Below, one piece after another: positions 25,399 through 33,593 of a stretch of 38,856 nt of DNA. Under the pieces are notes generated by a model. It ran no database searches and was not told the DNA's origin. It saw nothing but the letters and a program-made list of their open reading frames with translations. Within the stretch, counting starts at the first letter, position 1. Every line of letters starts with the position of its first letter. A program made the translations under genes and the position numbers. The stretch lies in NCBI RefSeq assembly GCF_000239815.1, contig NZ_CAFK01000066.1:1-38856 (forward strand), given 5' to 3'. Source of the DNA: Bradyrhizobium sp. STM 3843 (lineage in GTDB: Bacteria; Pseudomonadota; Alphaproteobacteria; Rhizobiales; Xanthobacteraceae).

Positions 25399-26820
25399 CT
25401 AGATTGCGGCCTGATGATCGATGACGGGGTGCGCCGGGCTGATCATATCGGGCAGCGTCGCGGGGCAGCCCTGCAAGAGCTGCGTCGCCAGCGCCGCACA
25501 TTGGTTACGGATATCGGGAATGGCCATGATCTCCCAGAAGGCCGCGCGCGTGAGCGGACCAACCGCGAACAGCCGTTGCGACGGGAGGCCGTCGGCGCGC
25601 ACGATGGCGCAGTCGGGCGTGATGTCGATGCCGATGCGGAGCACGTCAGGCCGCGCCAGGCCCTGGTCAAACAGGCTGCGCACGGCGGCATTGGTGGTCG
25701 CACGGGGATCTCGCACGATACCGGTGCAGTCGACGATGGCGCCGACTTCCATGCTCTCGATCTCGGATCGGCCGCGTCGACGATAATGGACGCGCGCACC
25801 GCTGATGCCGCCGTCGATGCCGACCAGCTTGGCCGCCTTGATCGTCAACTGTCCGTCCGCGATCACCGCCGCGATGCGCGCTTCGACTTCCGGCGCCATG
25901 CGATGCCGGTGGACGTCCCACCAGGCTCGGGCATGTTCCAGGAAGCTGCGCTTGGCGGAGAGCGGCAGCTCGCGCCACAGCCGATGACTAAAGGGTCTGA
26001 TCGCGTCGATGACGCTGCGCCAATCACCGCCGTCCACCGCATGCGCGGCGATCCGTTGCCGGAACCAGCGCAACAGCCTGCTGGCGCCGATGCCGAACGG
26101 CACATCCTCCTCGCGCAACGAAAGGGGCGCCGTGCGCCGATGGCCTTTGGCCATCAGGCCACGGCGGGACATTGCGATGATGGGACCGTGATGTCCTTCG
26201 CGCAGCAAGGTGAGCACGTAGTCAGCCATGGTGAGGCCGGTGCCGAGGATCAGCACGGTTGTATCCTTGCCGAAGCCGGGAACGGACGGCGATATCCAGG
26301 GATCGGCATGCCAGGCGGATCGCGCGGTTGCCGCGTCATGGCCGGTCGCGAGCACCGCAACGTCGCCGACGAGGCGCGATCCGTCGGCGAGGCTCACTGT
26401 GACGTTGCCCCAGCCTTCGCTTACCGCCACGCATTCGCCGCGCAGGATCGTCAGTCGCTGCGCACCGTGCTCAGGCGACAGAAACGGATCAACAAGGCTC
26501 GCAACGTAATCGCCATACAGGCGGCGAGGGACGAAGCAATACGGATCAGGACAGAGTGGCGCGCCCTTCGCGCCCGTCGACAGCCAGCGCCAGAAATGGT
26601 CGGGGTCGTCGGGGAGCGCGCTCATATTGGCGGCGCGAACGTTGAGAAGGTGTTCGGAGTTGCCGGTATGATAGGCGAGCCCGCGGCCGATCTCGCTGCG
26701 CTTCTCGATCAGCGTTACGCGGAAGTCCGAATCCGGATGTTGCAGCAGTTGATAGGCGAGCAGGACGCCTGATGCGCCGCCACCAATGATGATTGCGTGT
26801 CGGTCTGGAGCGCAGCTCAT
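25399..26820 (-). CDS. FAD/NAD(P)-binding protein (YdhS-like)
   Basis: This 473-residue protein belongs to the FAD/NAD(P)-binding group with an NAD_binding_9-type N-terminus, as in E. coli YdhS. The Rossmann motif IIGGGASGVLLAYQLL at residues 11-26 binds FAD; the segment GRGLAYHTGNSEHLLNVRAANMS is a hallmark, quoted as GRGLAY and HLLNVRA. A second dinucleotide motif, LILGTGLTMADYVL, lies near residue 185. The C-terminal half has EVGAIVDCTGIVRDP and FAVGPLTRAAFWEI. The protein is cytoplasmic, without signal peptide. The start at 26820 is preceded by AGAGG; an upstream ATG at 26901 lies in non-family sequence. The oxidised substrate is not known for this family. Confidence 0.85.
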   Translation of the reverse strand: MSCAPDRHAIIIGGGASGVLLAYQLLQHPDSDFRVTLIEKRSEIGRGLAYHTGNSEHLLNVRAANMSALPDDPDHFWRWLSTGAKGAPLCPDPYCFVPRRLYGDYVASLVDPFLSPEHGAQRLTILRGECVAVSEGWGNVTVSLADGSRLVGDVAVLATGHDAATARSAWHADPWISPSVPGFGKDTTVLILGTGLTMADYVLTLLREGHHGPIIAMSRRGLMAKGHRRTAPLSLREEDVPFGIGASRLLRWFRQRIAAHAVDGGDWRSVIDAIRPFSHRLWRELPLSAKRSFLEHARAWWDVHRHRMAPEVEARIAAVIADGQLTIKAAKLVGIDGGISGARVHYRRRGRSEIESMEVGAIVDCTGIVRDPRATTNAAVRSLFDQGLARPDVLRIGIDITPDCAIVRADGLPSQRLFAVGPLTRAAFWEIMAIPDIRNQCAALATQLLQGCPATLPDMISPAHPVIDHQAAI

Positions 26821-27052
26821 GGACGGGCGCCTCTTTGAAACACCGCAAAACCCAGCAATTGCACTGTAGCATGCAATGCGGCTGCTGCCCGCAGGGCGCA
26901 CGAAAAGACAAATCTATTCTCTTGTACTGCGCGTTCCCGCTACGCGTCGGCTAGGAACAGGCACACTCCTGACGAAACGACATCGCGCCGTGGCCGGCGA
27001 GGGGACACTTGCTAACCGACCTTATGAGGCGGCCCACATGACCGCCCGGTGC

Positions 27053-27874
27053 TTAGCGAGGAAACAGCGTCTGCGCTGTGGCGTTGGCGTTGCGGGGCCG
27101 TGGTGGCGGTACCACGCCTGGTGGCCGCGCTGCATCCGTCCGTTGCGGCAGGGGCGTAGCCGGCTTCGGCTGCTGCAGCGTCGAGATCCTGGTCATCACG
27201 CGCATCAGCTGGTCCTGGCCGGCCTGCAACTGCTCGGTCGCCCTGGCTTGATCGCGAACGACCTGTTCCTGGCCGGCCTTGAGCTGCTCGATCCCGACCT
27301 GCAGATCGGCGACGTCGCGGGCCAGCTTCTGGATCAACGGCATCATGTCCCGATCGACGGACGCGGTGTTGTTATCTCCACGGTCAATCGACGGCTGGGA
27401 AAGCGATGCGGATGACGCGTTCAGCGAGGCGGTCGTCATGTCCGAGGACTGTGTGCCGGCGGCAGACGACCGCACATTGGCCGAACTCACGTCGGTGGAT
27501 GCATCGGCGTCGTTCGTTGCCGAAAACTTCAAAAGCGACGGTGTCCAGCGCGCCACCATCGATGTCGTAGCGTCGGGATAGAACCAGGCGGCAGCTCCCC
27601 CGATCAGGCCGGCCACAACCAGAATGCCGATCGCACCATGCAAAGTCCTGCGGCGAAACGACCTGCGCAAACGTGTTTGCGGAGTGCCTTTGTCACCACC
27701 GGCCAGCTCGGCCCCCCGGGGGGCAGGCTGGGCCGCGATATCCGCAAGGCGCTGGTCGATCCGCGACAGCACGTCGCGCACGACCCGCTTGTAGATATCC
27801 GTGTAAGAATCCTTCTCAGGCGACAGACCGATCTCGCCCGGATCAACCTCGTTCACGTTCTGCGTCGACTGCAC
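27053..27874 (-). CDS. Hypothetical single-pass membrane/coiled-coil protein, copy 1
   Basis: The 273-residue protein is not a family I can name, but it is paralogous to the product of 35381-36148. Layout: an N-terminal cytoplasmic segment with DIYKRVVRDVLSRIDQRLADI (about 29-49, quoted as DIYKRVVRDVLSRIDQR), a basic region RRSFRRR, one membrane helix (about 78-97), TSMVARWTPSLLKF, a Ser/Ala-rich linker, a coiled coil (MMPLIQKLARDVADLQVG and ATEQLQAGQDQL, about 179-235), and a Pro-rich tail. The GTG at 27874 is chosen because AAGGAA precedes it and the paralog starts at the matching position (VQST against MQST). The helical regions suggest a scaffold role, which is inference. Confidence 0.75.
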   Translation of the reverse strand: MQSTQNVNEVDPGEIGLSPEKDSYTDIYKRVVRDVLSRIDQRLADIAAQPAPRGAELAGGDKGTPQTRLRRSFRRRTLHGAIGILVVAGLIGGAAAWFYPDATTSMVARWTPSLLKFSATNDADASTDVSSANVRSSAAGTQSSDMTTASLNASSASLSQPSIDRGDNNTASVDRDMMPLIQKLARDVADLQVGIEQLKAGQEQVVRDQARATEQLQAGQDQLMRVMTRISTLQQPKPATPLPQRTDAARPPGVVPPPRPRNANATAQTLFPR

Positions 27875-27952
27875 TGGTATTCCTTTCAGGTCCAAGCCCC
27901 CCGGACCAAAGGCGCCCGTCAGTTCCCGAATCGTCCGACAAATCGGCGCGGT

Positions 27953-27970
27953 GCTTTGACCAAACAAAGA
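27953..27970 (-). promoter_or_regulatory. Upstream element shared with copy 2
   Basis: The plus-strand sequence GCTTTGACCAAACAAAGA lies about 80 bases upstream of the copy 1 start and matches GCTTTGACCAAAGCAAGA at the same relative place before copy 2. In copy 1 only a TTTG-AC-CAAA core is symmetric. Conservation beyond the coding region suggests a shared control element. Confidence 0.5.
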
Positions 27971-28013
27971 CTTCGCCGTGACAAGTGCGAGGCGATTTCA
28001 GGTTCCAGGCGAG

Positions 28014-28065
28014 GTTCTTGGGTGAGCTTCTTGGGTGAAGTTCTTAGGTGAAGTGCTTGGGGATC
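28014..28065. repeat. 13-bp tandem repeat, about four units
   Basis: Four consecutive 13-bp units are visible: GTTCTTGGGTGAG, CTTCTTGGGTGAA, GTTCTTAGGTGAA and a degraded GTGCTTGGGGATC. The first three differ by one to three bases. The array is non-coding, between the copy 1 gene and livK. It may be a slippage product or a set of protein-binding sites. Confidence 0.7.
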
Positions 28066-28463
28066 GACCGCGCTGCCGGGCCAGGGCCCAGAGCGATTGC
28101 GACGCGCATGACGAAGATATTGTGACGATGAATTTGGCCGCCCTCGTGAGTTGACCCAGGCAGGAAGCGGGCGGCCGGCTCTAATTTCCTGCGTGCTGGA
28201 CGACGCGAAAGCTGTTCGCTAGAAGGATGCATATTGAGTTTGATAAAGCTTAACATTGCGAGACAAATCGATCGCGGCGGCCCCGGAAGCGCCGGAGCCC
28301 TGTCAGCATGCTGGACCGGCGACGCGGTCGGGGGCGCGCATTCTGTGCGGCGGCATTTCAACGCGGCCGCCAAACGGCCTTGTCAACGTCGCATCAATGG
28401 CACTAGAAGAAAATCGTCAGCGAGGCACCCAAGAAACATAAGCTGATCTCCAAGGGAGGAAGA

Positions 28464-29699
28464 ATGCGCAAAATCATCATCACTGTCGCCATGACCCTGC
28501 CAATGCTGGGGGCGGCCTATGCGCAAGACAGCATCAAGCTCGGCTATATCGATCCGCTGTCCGGAGGCGGTGCCAGTGTCGGCGAGGGCGGTCTCAAGAC
28601 CTTCCAGTATCTCGCCGATGAGGTGAACGCGAAGGGCGGCATTCTCGGCCACAAGATCGAAATCCTGCCGCTCGACAACAAGACCAACCCGCAGGAGAGC
28701 CTGATCCAGGCCCAGAAGGCGATCGATGCCGGAGCGCATTACGTCACCCAGGGCAACGGCTCGTCGGTGGCGGCTGCGCTCGAGGATTTCGTCACCAAGC
28801 ACGATACGCGCAACCCTGGCAAGGAAGTGCTTTTCTTCAACTACGCCGCGGTTGATCCGAGCCTGACCAACGACAAATGCAGCTTCTGGCATTTCCGCTG
28901 GGATGCGAGCTCCGACATCAAGATGGAGGCGCTGACCAGCTACATGAAGGGCCAGTCGTCGATCAAGAAAGTCTACCTGATCAATCAGGATTATTCGTTT
29001 GGTCAGTCGGTGCGGTCAGATGCGCGCAAGATGCTGGCGGCGAAGCGGCCCGACATCGAGATCGTCGGCGACGAGCTGCACCCGCTGCTCAAGGTCACCG
29101 ATTTCTCGCCCTATATCGCCAAGATCAAGGCCTCCGGCGCCGATAGCGTCGTCACCGGCAATTGGGGACAGGATTTCGCGCTGCTCCTGAAGGCTGCGGC
29201 GGATGCCGGTCTCAAGGTGAACTGGTACACCTATTATGCAGGCGGCGCCGGCGGTCCCACCGCCATCAAGCAGACCGGCCTCGATCATCAGGTGTTCCAG
29301 ATCACCGAAGGCATCCCGAACTCCGGCAACAAGGAGGCTATGGAGTTCGAAACGGCATTCCGCGCCAAGGCCAACATGTCGCTGTGGTATCCGCGGGCGG
29401 TCAACGAGATCAGGATGTTCAAGGCGGCGGCTGAAAAGGCCAACTCGGTCGATCCGATCAAGGTTGCGGAAGCGCTCGAGGATATGAAGTTCCAAGTGCT
29501 GGACGGCGGCGAAGGTTTCATGCGCAAGGACGACCACCAGTTCTTCCAGCCGATCTACATCTCCTCCTTCGGTACGCTTGCGGACAAGGAGAAGGAGCCG
29601 TTCGACGAGGAGAACACCGGCTGGGGCTGGCACATGGTCTCCAAGATCGACACGGCGCAGACCATCGTTCCAACGACCTGCAAGATGAAGCGGCCCTGA
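28464..29699 (+). CDS. livK: Branched-chain amino acid-type ABC substrate-binding protein
   Basis: This 411-residue periplasmic binding protein captures a small substrate for the downstream HAAT-type transporter. A signal peptide ends near residue 20 (GAAYAQD). The Peripla_BP_6 fold is marked by IKLGYIDPLSGGGASVGEGG, then GHKIEILPLDNKTNPQES, VYLINQDYSFGQSV and the inter-domain region near ADSVVTGNWGQDFALLL. AAGGGAGG precedes the ATG at 28464. The family is named for leucine/isoleucine/valine but members bind many amino acids, amides and aromatic acids, so the ligand is open. It heads a five-gene cluster, with a stem-loop before the permease genes. Confidence 0.93.
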   Translation: MRKIIITVAMTLPMLGAAYAQDSIKLGYIDPLSGGGASVGEGGLKTFQYLADEVNAKGGILGHKIEILPLDNKTNPQESLIQAQKAIDAGAHYVTQGNGSSVAAALEDFVTKHDTRNPGKEVLFFNYAAVDPSLTNDKCSFWHFRWDASSDIKMEALTSYMKGQSSIKKVYLINQDYSFGQSVRSDARKMLAAKRPDIEIVGDELHPLLKVTDFSPYIAKIKASGADSVVTGNWGQDFALLLKAAADAGLKVNWYTYYAGGAGGPTAIKQTGLDHQVFQITEGIPNSGNKEAMEFETAFRAKANMSLWYPRAVNEIRMFKAAAEKANSVDPIKVAEALEDMKFQVLDGGEGFMRKDDHQFFQPIYISSFGTLADKEKEPFDEENTGWGWHMVSKIDTAQTIVPTTCKMKRP

Positions 29700-29716
29700 C
29701 AGGCCGGCCACGTCGC

Positions 29717-29742
29717 GCCCCGTGCCCACAGCGGCACGGGGC
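29717..29742 (+). terminator. Intercistronic stem-loop between livK and livH
   Basis: GCCCCGTGCC at 29717-29726 pairs perfectly with GGCACGGGGC at 29733-29742 around a six-base loop, 18 bases after the livK stop. No T-tract follows. Such hairpins after a binding-protein gene often stabilise the upstream mRNA or attenuate read-through so that the binding protein exceeds the membrane subunits. That role is inferred here. Confidence 0.65.
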
Positions 29743-29864
29743 AGCGCGGCTGTTTCCGCTTACGAGCGGGCGAGGGCTCGATCCCTTGTCCAACGGGCCT
29801 TGGCTAGGTGCTTGGCCCGGCCCAAAATTGCAATCGAGCCGTCCGGAGAACAAACGAGTGCGTC

Positions 29865-30812
29865 GTGCTTGAGTTGATCGTCATATCGACCCTCAACGGC
29901 GTCTTGTTCGGGATGCTGCTGTTCCTGCTGTCGAGCGGGCTGACCGTGATCTTCAGCATGATGGGCGTGCTCAATTTCGCCCATGCGAGCTTCTACATGC
30001 TGGGCGCGTTTTTCGGCTACCAGCTCACCAAATGGCTCGGCTTCTGGCCGGCGCTGGTGCTGGCGCCGCTCCTGGTCGGCGCGATCGGCATGGCGGTCGA
30101 GCGTTATGGCCTGCGCAACACCCACAAGCACGGTCATGTTGCCGAGCTGCTCCTGACCTTCGGTCTCGCTTTTGCGATCGAGGAGATCGTGTCGATGATC
30201 TGGGGCAAGAGCCCGGTCGACTATCGCGTTCCGGCTGCGCTCGATTTCCCAGCCTTCACGCTGTTCTCCACCAATTATCCGGCCTACAAGCTCTTCATGC
30301 TCGCGATCTCGGTCGCGATCTTCGTGGGGCTCTTGCTCGTCTTGAAGCGGACGCGCATCGGGCTCATCGTCCAGGCTGCGCTGACCCATCCGCATATGGT
30401 CGGCCACCTCGGTCACAATGTCGGGCAGATCTTCATGCTGGTGTTCGGGGTCGGCAGCGCGCTTGCCGGCGTGGCCGGCGTGATCGCGGGTCCGGCGTTG
30501 GTCACGCAATCCGACATGGCCGCGCTGCTTGGGCCGATCCTGTTCGTCGTCGTCGTGTTCGGCGGCCTCGGCTCGCTGCCCGGCGCCTTCATTGCCTCGC
30601 TTTTAATCGGGCTGATCCAGACATTTGCGGTGGCGTTGAACGGCTCGCTTGCGACCGCCTTCGGGCCGCTCGATCCGAGCCTCGGCCCCTCGGTGCTGAC
30701 CGACATCTGGAACGTCACGATTGCCCAGATCGCCCCGATCCTGCCTTACGTGCTGCTGGTGTTGATCCTGATCGTCCGTCCGCTTGGCCTGATGGGAACG
30801 CGTGAAACATGA
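29865..30812 (+). CDS. livH: Branched-chain amino acid-type ABC permease LivH
   Basis: This 315-residue membrane protein is one of the two permeases of a HAAT-type importer. It has eight or so hydrophobic segments and the LivH signature region GLTVIFSMMGVLNFAHASFYMLGAFFGY near the N-terminus (quoted as MGVLNFAHASFYMLGAF), and VVVFGGLGSLPGAFIASLLIGL near residue 235. A GTG at 29865 is my choice because the family normally starts close to this point; the nearest GGAG is 16 bases away, so the start is uncertain. The stop overlaps the LivM start by ATGA. Confidence 0.92.
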   Translation: MLELIVISTLNGVLFGMLLFLLSSGLTVIFSMMGVLNFAHASFYMLGAFFGYQLTKWLGFWPALVLAPLLVGAIGMAVERYGLRNTHKHGHVAELLLTFGLAFAIEEIVSMIWGKSPVDYRVPAALDFPAFTLFSTNYPAYKLFMLAISVAIFVGLLLVLKRTRIGLIVQAALTHPHMVGHLGHNVGQIFMLVFGVGSALAGVAGVIAGPALVTQSDMAALLGPILFVVVVFGGLGSLPGAFIASLLIGLIQTFAVALNGSLATAFGPLDPSLGPSVLTDIWNVTIAQIAPILPYVLLVLILIVRPLGLMGTRET

Positions 30813-32113
30813 GCCAGGCCATCACCACCGCCGCCGACCTCCTCAAGGAGCACAACGGCCGCAACCTCGGTTTCTACGGCATCTGGCTCGCGGCCGCCGC
30901 CGCACTCGTCGTGCTGCCGTTGATCTTCTCCTCCGGCGGCGCGCTGACCTCGTTCAGCCTGATCGGCATTTCGATCATCTTCGCGCTGTCCTACAACATC
31001 CTGCTCGGGCAGACCGGCCTGCTGTCGTTCGGCCATGCCGTCCAGTATGGGCTCGGCGGCTTCCTCGCGGTTCACGCGATGAACGCCGTGGCCGATCATC
31101 AATGGCCGGTCCCACTGCCGTTCATTCCGCTGATCGGCGGGGTCGGCGGGCTCGCCTTTGCCATGCTGGTCGGATGGGTGATAACCCGGCGCGCCGGCAC
31201 CGTCTTCGCCATGATCTCGCTCGGCATCGGTGAGCTCGTTGCCTCGTCCTCGCTCATTCTGCGCAGCGTGTTCGGTGGCGAAGCCGGCATCACCACCGAC
31301 CGCACCGCGCTGCCGCACATGTTCGGCTGGAGCTTCGGGCCACAGATCCAGGTCTATTATCTGATCGCGTTCTGGCTGATGCTCTCGGCGATCGCGATGT
31401 ATGCGCTGACCCGCACGCCGCTCGGACGCATCTGCAACGCCGTACGCGACAATCCGGGGCGGGTCGAGTTCATCGGCTATGATCCGCATGTCGTGCGCTA
31501 TCTGGCCTACTGCTTCGCCGGGCTGTTTGCCGGCGTCGCCGGCGGGCTCACCGCGATCAATTTCGAGATCGCGAACTCGGCCTTTCTGGGCGCAACGCAA
31601 TCGGGGCTCGTGCTGTTTGCGACCTTCATCGGCGGCACGGCGTATTTCTTCGGCCCGGTCCTGGGCGCCATTCTCGTGACCTATCTGCAGCTCGGGCTGA
31701 CCAATGTCACCACCGTCTGGCAACTCTATTTCGGCATCATCTTCATCGGCATCGTGATGTTCGCGCCCGGCGGCATCGCCGGCCTGCTGATGATACACCG
31801 CCCGCTGATCCGCGGCCGGACGCTCGGCATGGTGATCCCATCCTATCTGATTGCGGCGCTCCCGACCTTGGCACTGGCGCTCGGCATCATCCTCGCGATC
31901 GAGACGGTCGCGCGTTACAGCCAGGGCCAAGGGGAGGGCAGCGTCATCAACCTGCTCGGTGTTGCCTTCAACGCCACCTCGCCGGTCACCTGGATCGTCG
32001 CGGCAGTGCTGATCATCGGCGGCTTCGCCGTCTCCCGGATCACCTGGCGCCGAATGGCGGAGGCGTTCGATCACGCCGCGACCGTGGCCCGCGATCGGGG
32101 GTACCTGGCGTGA
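30809..32113 (+). CDS. livM: Branched-chain amino acid-type ABC permease LivM
   Basis: The 434-residue second permease pairs with LivH. The segment SYNILLGQTGLLSFGHAVQYGLGGFLAVHA (quoted as ILLGQTGLLSFGHA) is the LivM signature; the cytoplasmic coupling loop appears at TRTPLGRICNAVRDNPGRVEFIGYDP. Hydrophobic segments extend to about residue 405. It is longer than typical LivM (about 330-420) because of a C-terminal extension with two extra membrane helices around 345-400 and a basic tail. Overlaps LivH and LivG by 4 bp on each side. Confidence 0.92.
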   Translation: MSQAITTAADLLKEHNGRNLGFYGIWLAAAAALVVLPLIFSSGGALTSFSLIGISIIFALSYNILLGQTGLLSFGHAVQYGLGGFLAVHAMNAVADHQWPVPLPFIPLIGGVGGLAFAMLVGWVITRRAGTVFAMISLGIGELVASSSLILRSVFGGEAGITTDRTALPHMFGWSFGPQIQVYYLIAFWLMLSAIAMYALTRTPLGRICNAVRDNPGRVEFIGYDPHVVRYLAYCFAGLFAGVAGGLTAINFEIANSAFLGATQSGLVLFATFIGGTAYFFGPVLGAILVTYLQLGLTNVTTVWQLYFGIIFIGIVMFAPGGIAGLLMIHRPLIRGRTLGMVIPSYLIAALPTLALALGIILAIETVARYSQGQGEGSVINLLGVAFNATSPVTWIVAAVLIIGGFAVSRITWRRMAEAFDHAATVARDRGYLA

Positions 32114-32859
32114 CCGCAGCCATCGACATCCGCGCCGTTGAGAAGCGCTTCGGCAATATCAACATCATCCGCGATCTCAATCTGAGCGTCGCGAAAGGTG
32201 AACGCCACGCCATTATCGGGCCCAACGGCGCCGGCAAGTCGACGACCTTCAACCTGATCAGCGGCCATCTGAAGCCGACCTCGGGTGAGATCCGTTTGAA
32301 CGGCGAGGTGATCTCCGGCCTGCGCCCGTTCGAGGTCAACCGGCGCGGTCTGTCGCGCTCATTCCAGGTCACCAACGTCTTCGCCAAGATGACGGTCTGG
32401 GAAAATGTCCGCTGCGCGGTGCTGTGGGCCACCGGCCATCGCTACGCGTTCTGGAAGAATGTCGACGAGCTGCCGGAGGTGCGCCGGCGCACCGCCGAGA
32501 TTCTCGAGGACATTCACCTGATCCATCGCCGCGACGTGCCCGCCGGGCTTCTGACCTATGCCGAGCAGCGCGAATTGGAGATCGGCATCACCATCGCGGG
32601 GGGCGCCGACGTCATCATGCTGGATGAGCCGACCGCAGGCATGAGTCACGCCGAGACTGAACGCGCGGTCGCGCTGATCCGCCGCCTGACCGAGGGCCGC
32701 ACGCTCGTCATCGTCGAGCATGACATGAGCGTCGTGTTCGGGCTGGCCGACCGCATCTCGGTGCTGGTTTACGGACACATCATCGCCTCCGGCACGCCCG
32801 AACAGGTTCGCGGCGACCCCAAGGTCAAGGAAGCCTATCTCGGCGAGGAGGCGCATTGA
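32110..32859 (+). CDS. livG: Branched-chain amino acid-type ABC ATPase LivG
   Basis: This 249-residue ATPase powers the transporter with LivF. Walker A is GPNGAGKST (about residues 37-45), Walker B is VIMLDEPTAGMS, and the switch His is in VIVEHDMSVVFGLADRI. The signature region reads LLTYAEQRELEIG, where LSYGEQRxLEIA is usual, so the ABC signature is slightly altered (Y-A-E in place of Y-G-E/Q). The GTG start at 32110 overlaps the LivM stop by 4 bp, and the gene overlaps livF. Confidence 0.92.
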   Translation: MTAAIDIRAVEKRFGNINIIRDLNLSVAKGERHAIIGPNGAGKSTTFNLISGHLKPTSGEIRLNGEVISGLRPFEVNRRGLSRSFQVTNVFAKMTVWENVRCAVLWATGHRYAFWKNVDELPEVRRRTAEILEDIHLIHRRDVPAGLLTYAEQRELEIGITIAGGADVIMLDEPTAGMSHAETERAVALIRRLTEGRTLVIVEHDMSVVFGLADRISVLVYGHIIASGTPEQVRGDPKVKEAYLGEEAH

Positions 32860-33554
32860 TGCTCGAGGTGAGGGACCTTCATGCCTTCTACGGCAAGAGC
32901 CATATCCTGCAGGGCGTCGATATCAGCATCGGGGCAGGCGAGGTGGTGAGCCTGCTCGGACGCAACGGCGTCGGCCGCTCGACCACCGTGAAAGCGATCA
33001 TGGGCGAGGTGGCGCCGCAAGGCACGATCCGCTTCAAGGGAAGGGATATCGCCGGCCTTCCGAGCTACCGGATCGCGCGCGCCGGACTCGGTTATGTTCC
33101 GGAGCACCGCGACATCTTTCCGGGCCTGACCGTCCGTCAGAACCTTGTGCTCGGCATCAAGGATGTCGGCAAGCCCGGCAAATGGCGCCTCGAGACCATG
33201 CTCGAGATGTTTCCCAATCTGGCCTCGCGAGCTGACACGCCTGCGGGCGTCCTGTCCGGCGGCGAGAAGCAGATGCTGACTATCTGCCGGACGCTGATGG
33301 GCGATCCCGAGCTGATCATGATCGACGAGCCGACCGAAGGGCTGGCGCCCCTGATCGTGCAGCAGGTCGGCGATCTCATCGCGAAAATCGCGGCCGCCGG
33401 AGTCGCCATCCTCCTGGTCGAGCAGAAGCTTTCGATCGCGCTGCGGATCTCGCACCGCGTCTATGTCATGGGCCACGGCCGGATCGTGTTCGAAGGCACG
33501 CCCGACCAGCTCAAGGCCAACGCCGCCATCCGCAAGGAATGGCTCGAGGTGTGA
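32859..33554 (+). CDS. livF: Branched-chain amino acid-type ABC ATPase LivF with Arg in Walker A
   Basis: This 231-residue ATPase is the LivG partner. The P-loop reads G34-R-N-G-V-G-R40-S-T, with Arg at the position where Lys normally binds the phosphates. The rest is intact: signature LSGGEKQMLTICRTLM, Walker B LIMIDEPTEGLAP and the switch region LLVEQKLSIALRISHR (the switch His of other ABC proteins is Lys/Gln-rich here, as in other LivF proteins). The ATG at 32859 is shared with the LivG stop (TGATG); a TTG at 32856 is a less likely start. Arg-containing LivF P-loops occur in rhizobia by memory, so it may be a lineage feature rather than a dead enzyme. Confidence 0.9.
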   Translation: MLEVRDLHAFYGKSHILQGVDISIGAGEVVSLLGRNGVGRSTTVKAIMGEVAPQGTIRFKGRDIAGLPSYRIARAGLGYVPEHRDIFPGLTVRQNLVLGIKDVGKPGKWRLETMLEMFPNLASRADTPAGVLSGGEKQMLTICRTLMGDPELIMIDEPTEGLAPLIVQQVGDLIAKIAAAGVAILLVEQKLSIALRISHRVYVMGHGRIVFEGTPDQLKANAAIRKEWLEV

Positions 33555-33593
33555 CGGCGGGTCGCCGGCAGCTCCCGCGATCGTGTCTATATG

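Larger units (their letters stand above)
27875..28463. other. Intergenic region between copy 1 and livK
   Basis: These 589 bases separate divergent genes. They contain the shared upstream element of copy 1 (27953-27970), the 13-bp tandem repeat at 28014-28065 and, just before livK, the strong ribosome-binding site AAGGGAGGAAGA. I see no convincing gene; the open frames here have no start signals. A livK promoter must lie in the last 200 bases but I could not pick one with confidence. Confidence 0.5.

Noticed and set aside
30746..32074. 442-codon open frame antisense to livM
   Set aside because: Shadow of a well-supported permease gene, with hydrophilic Asp/Glu/Arg-rich translation and no motif.
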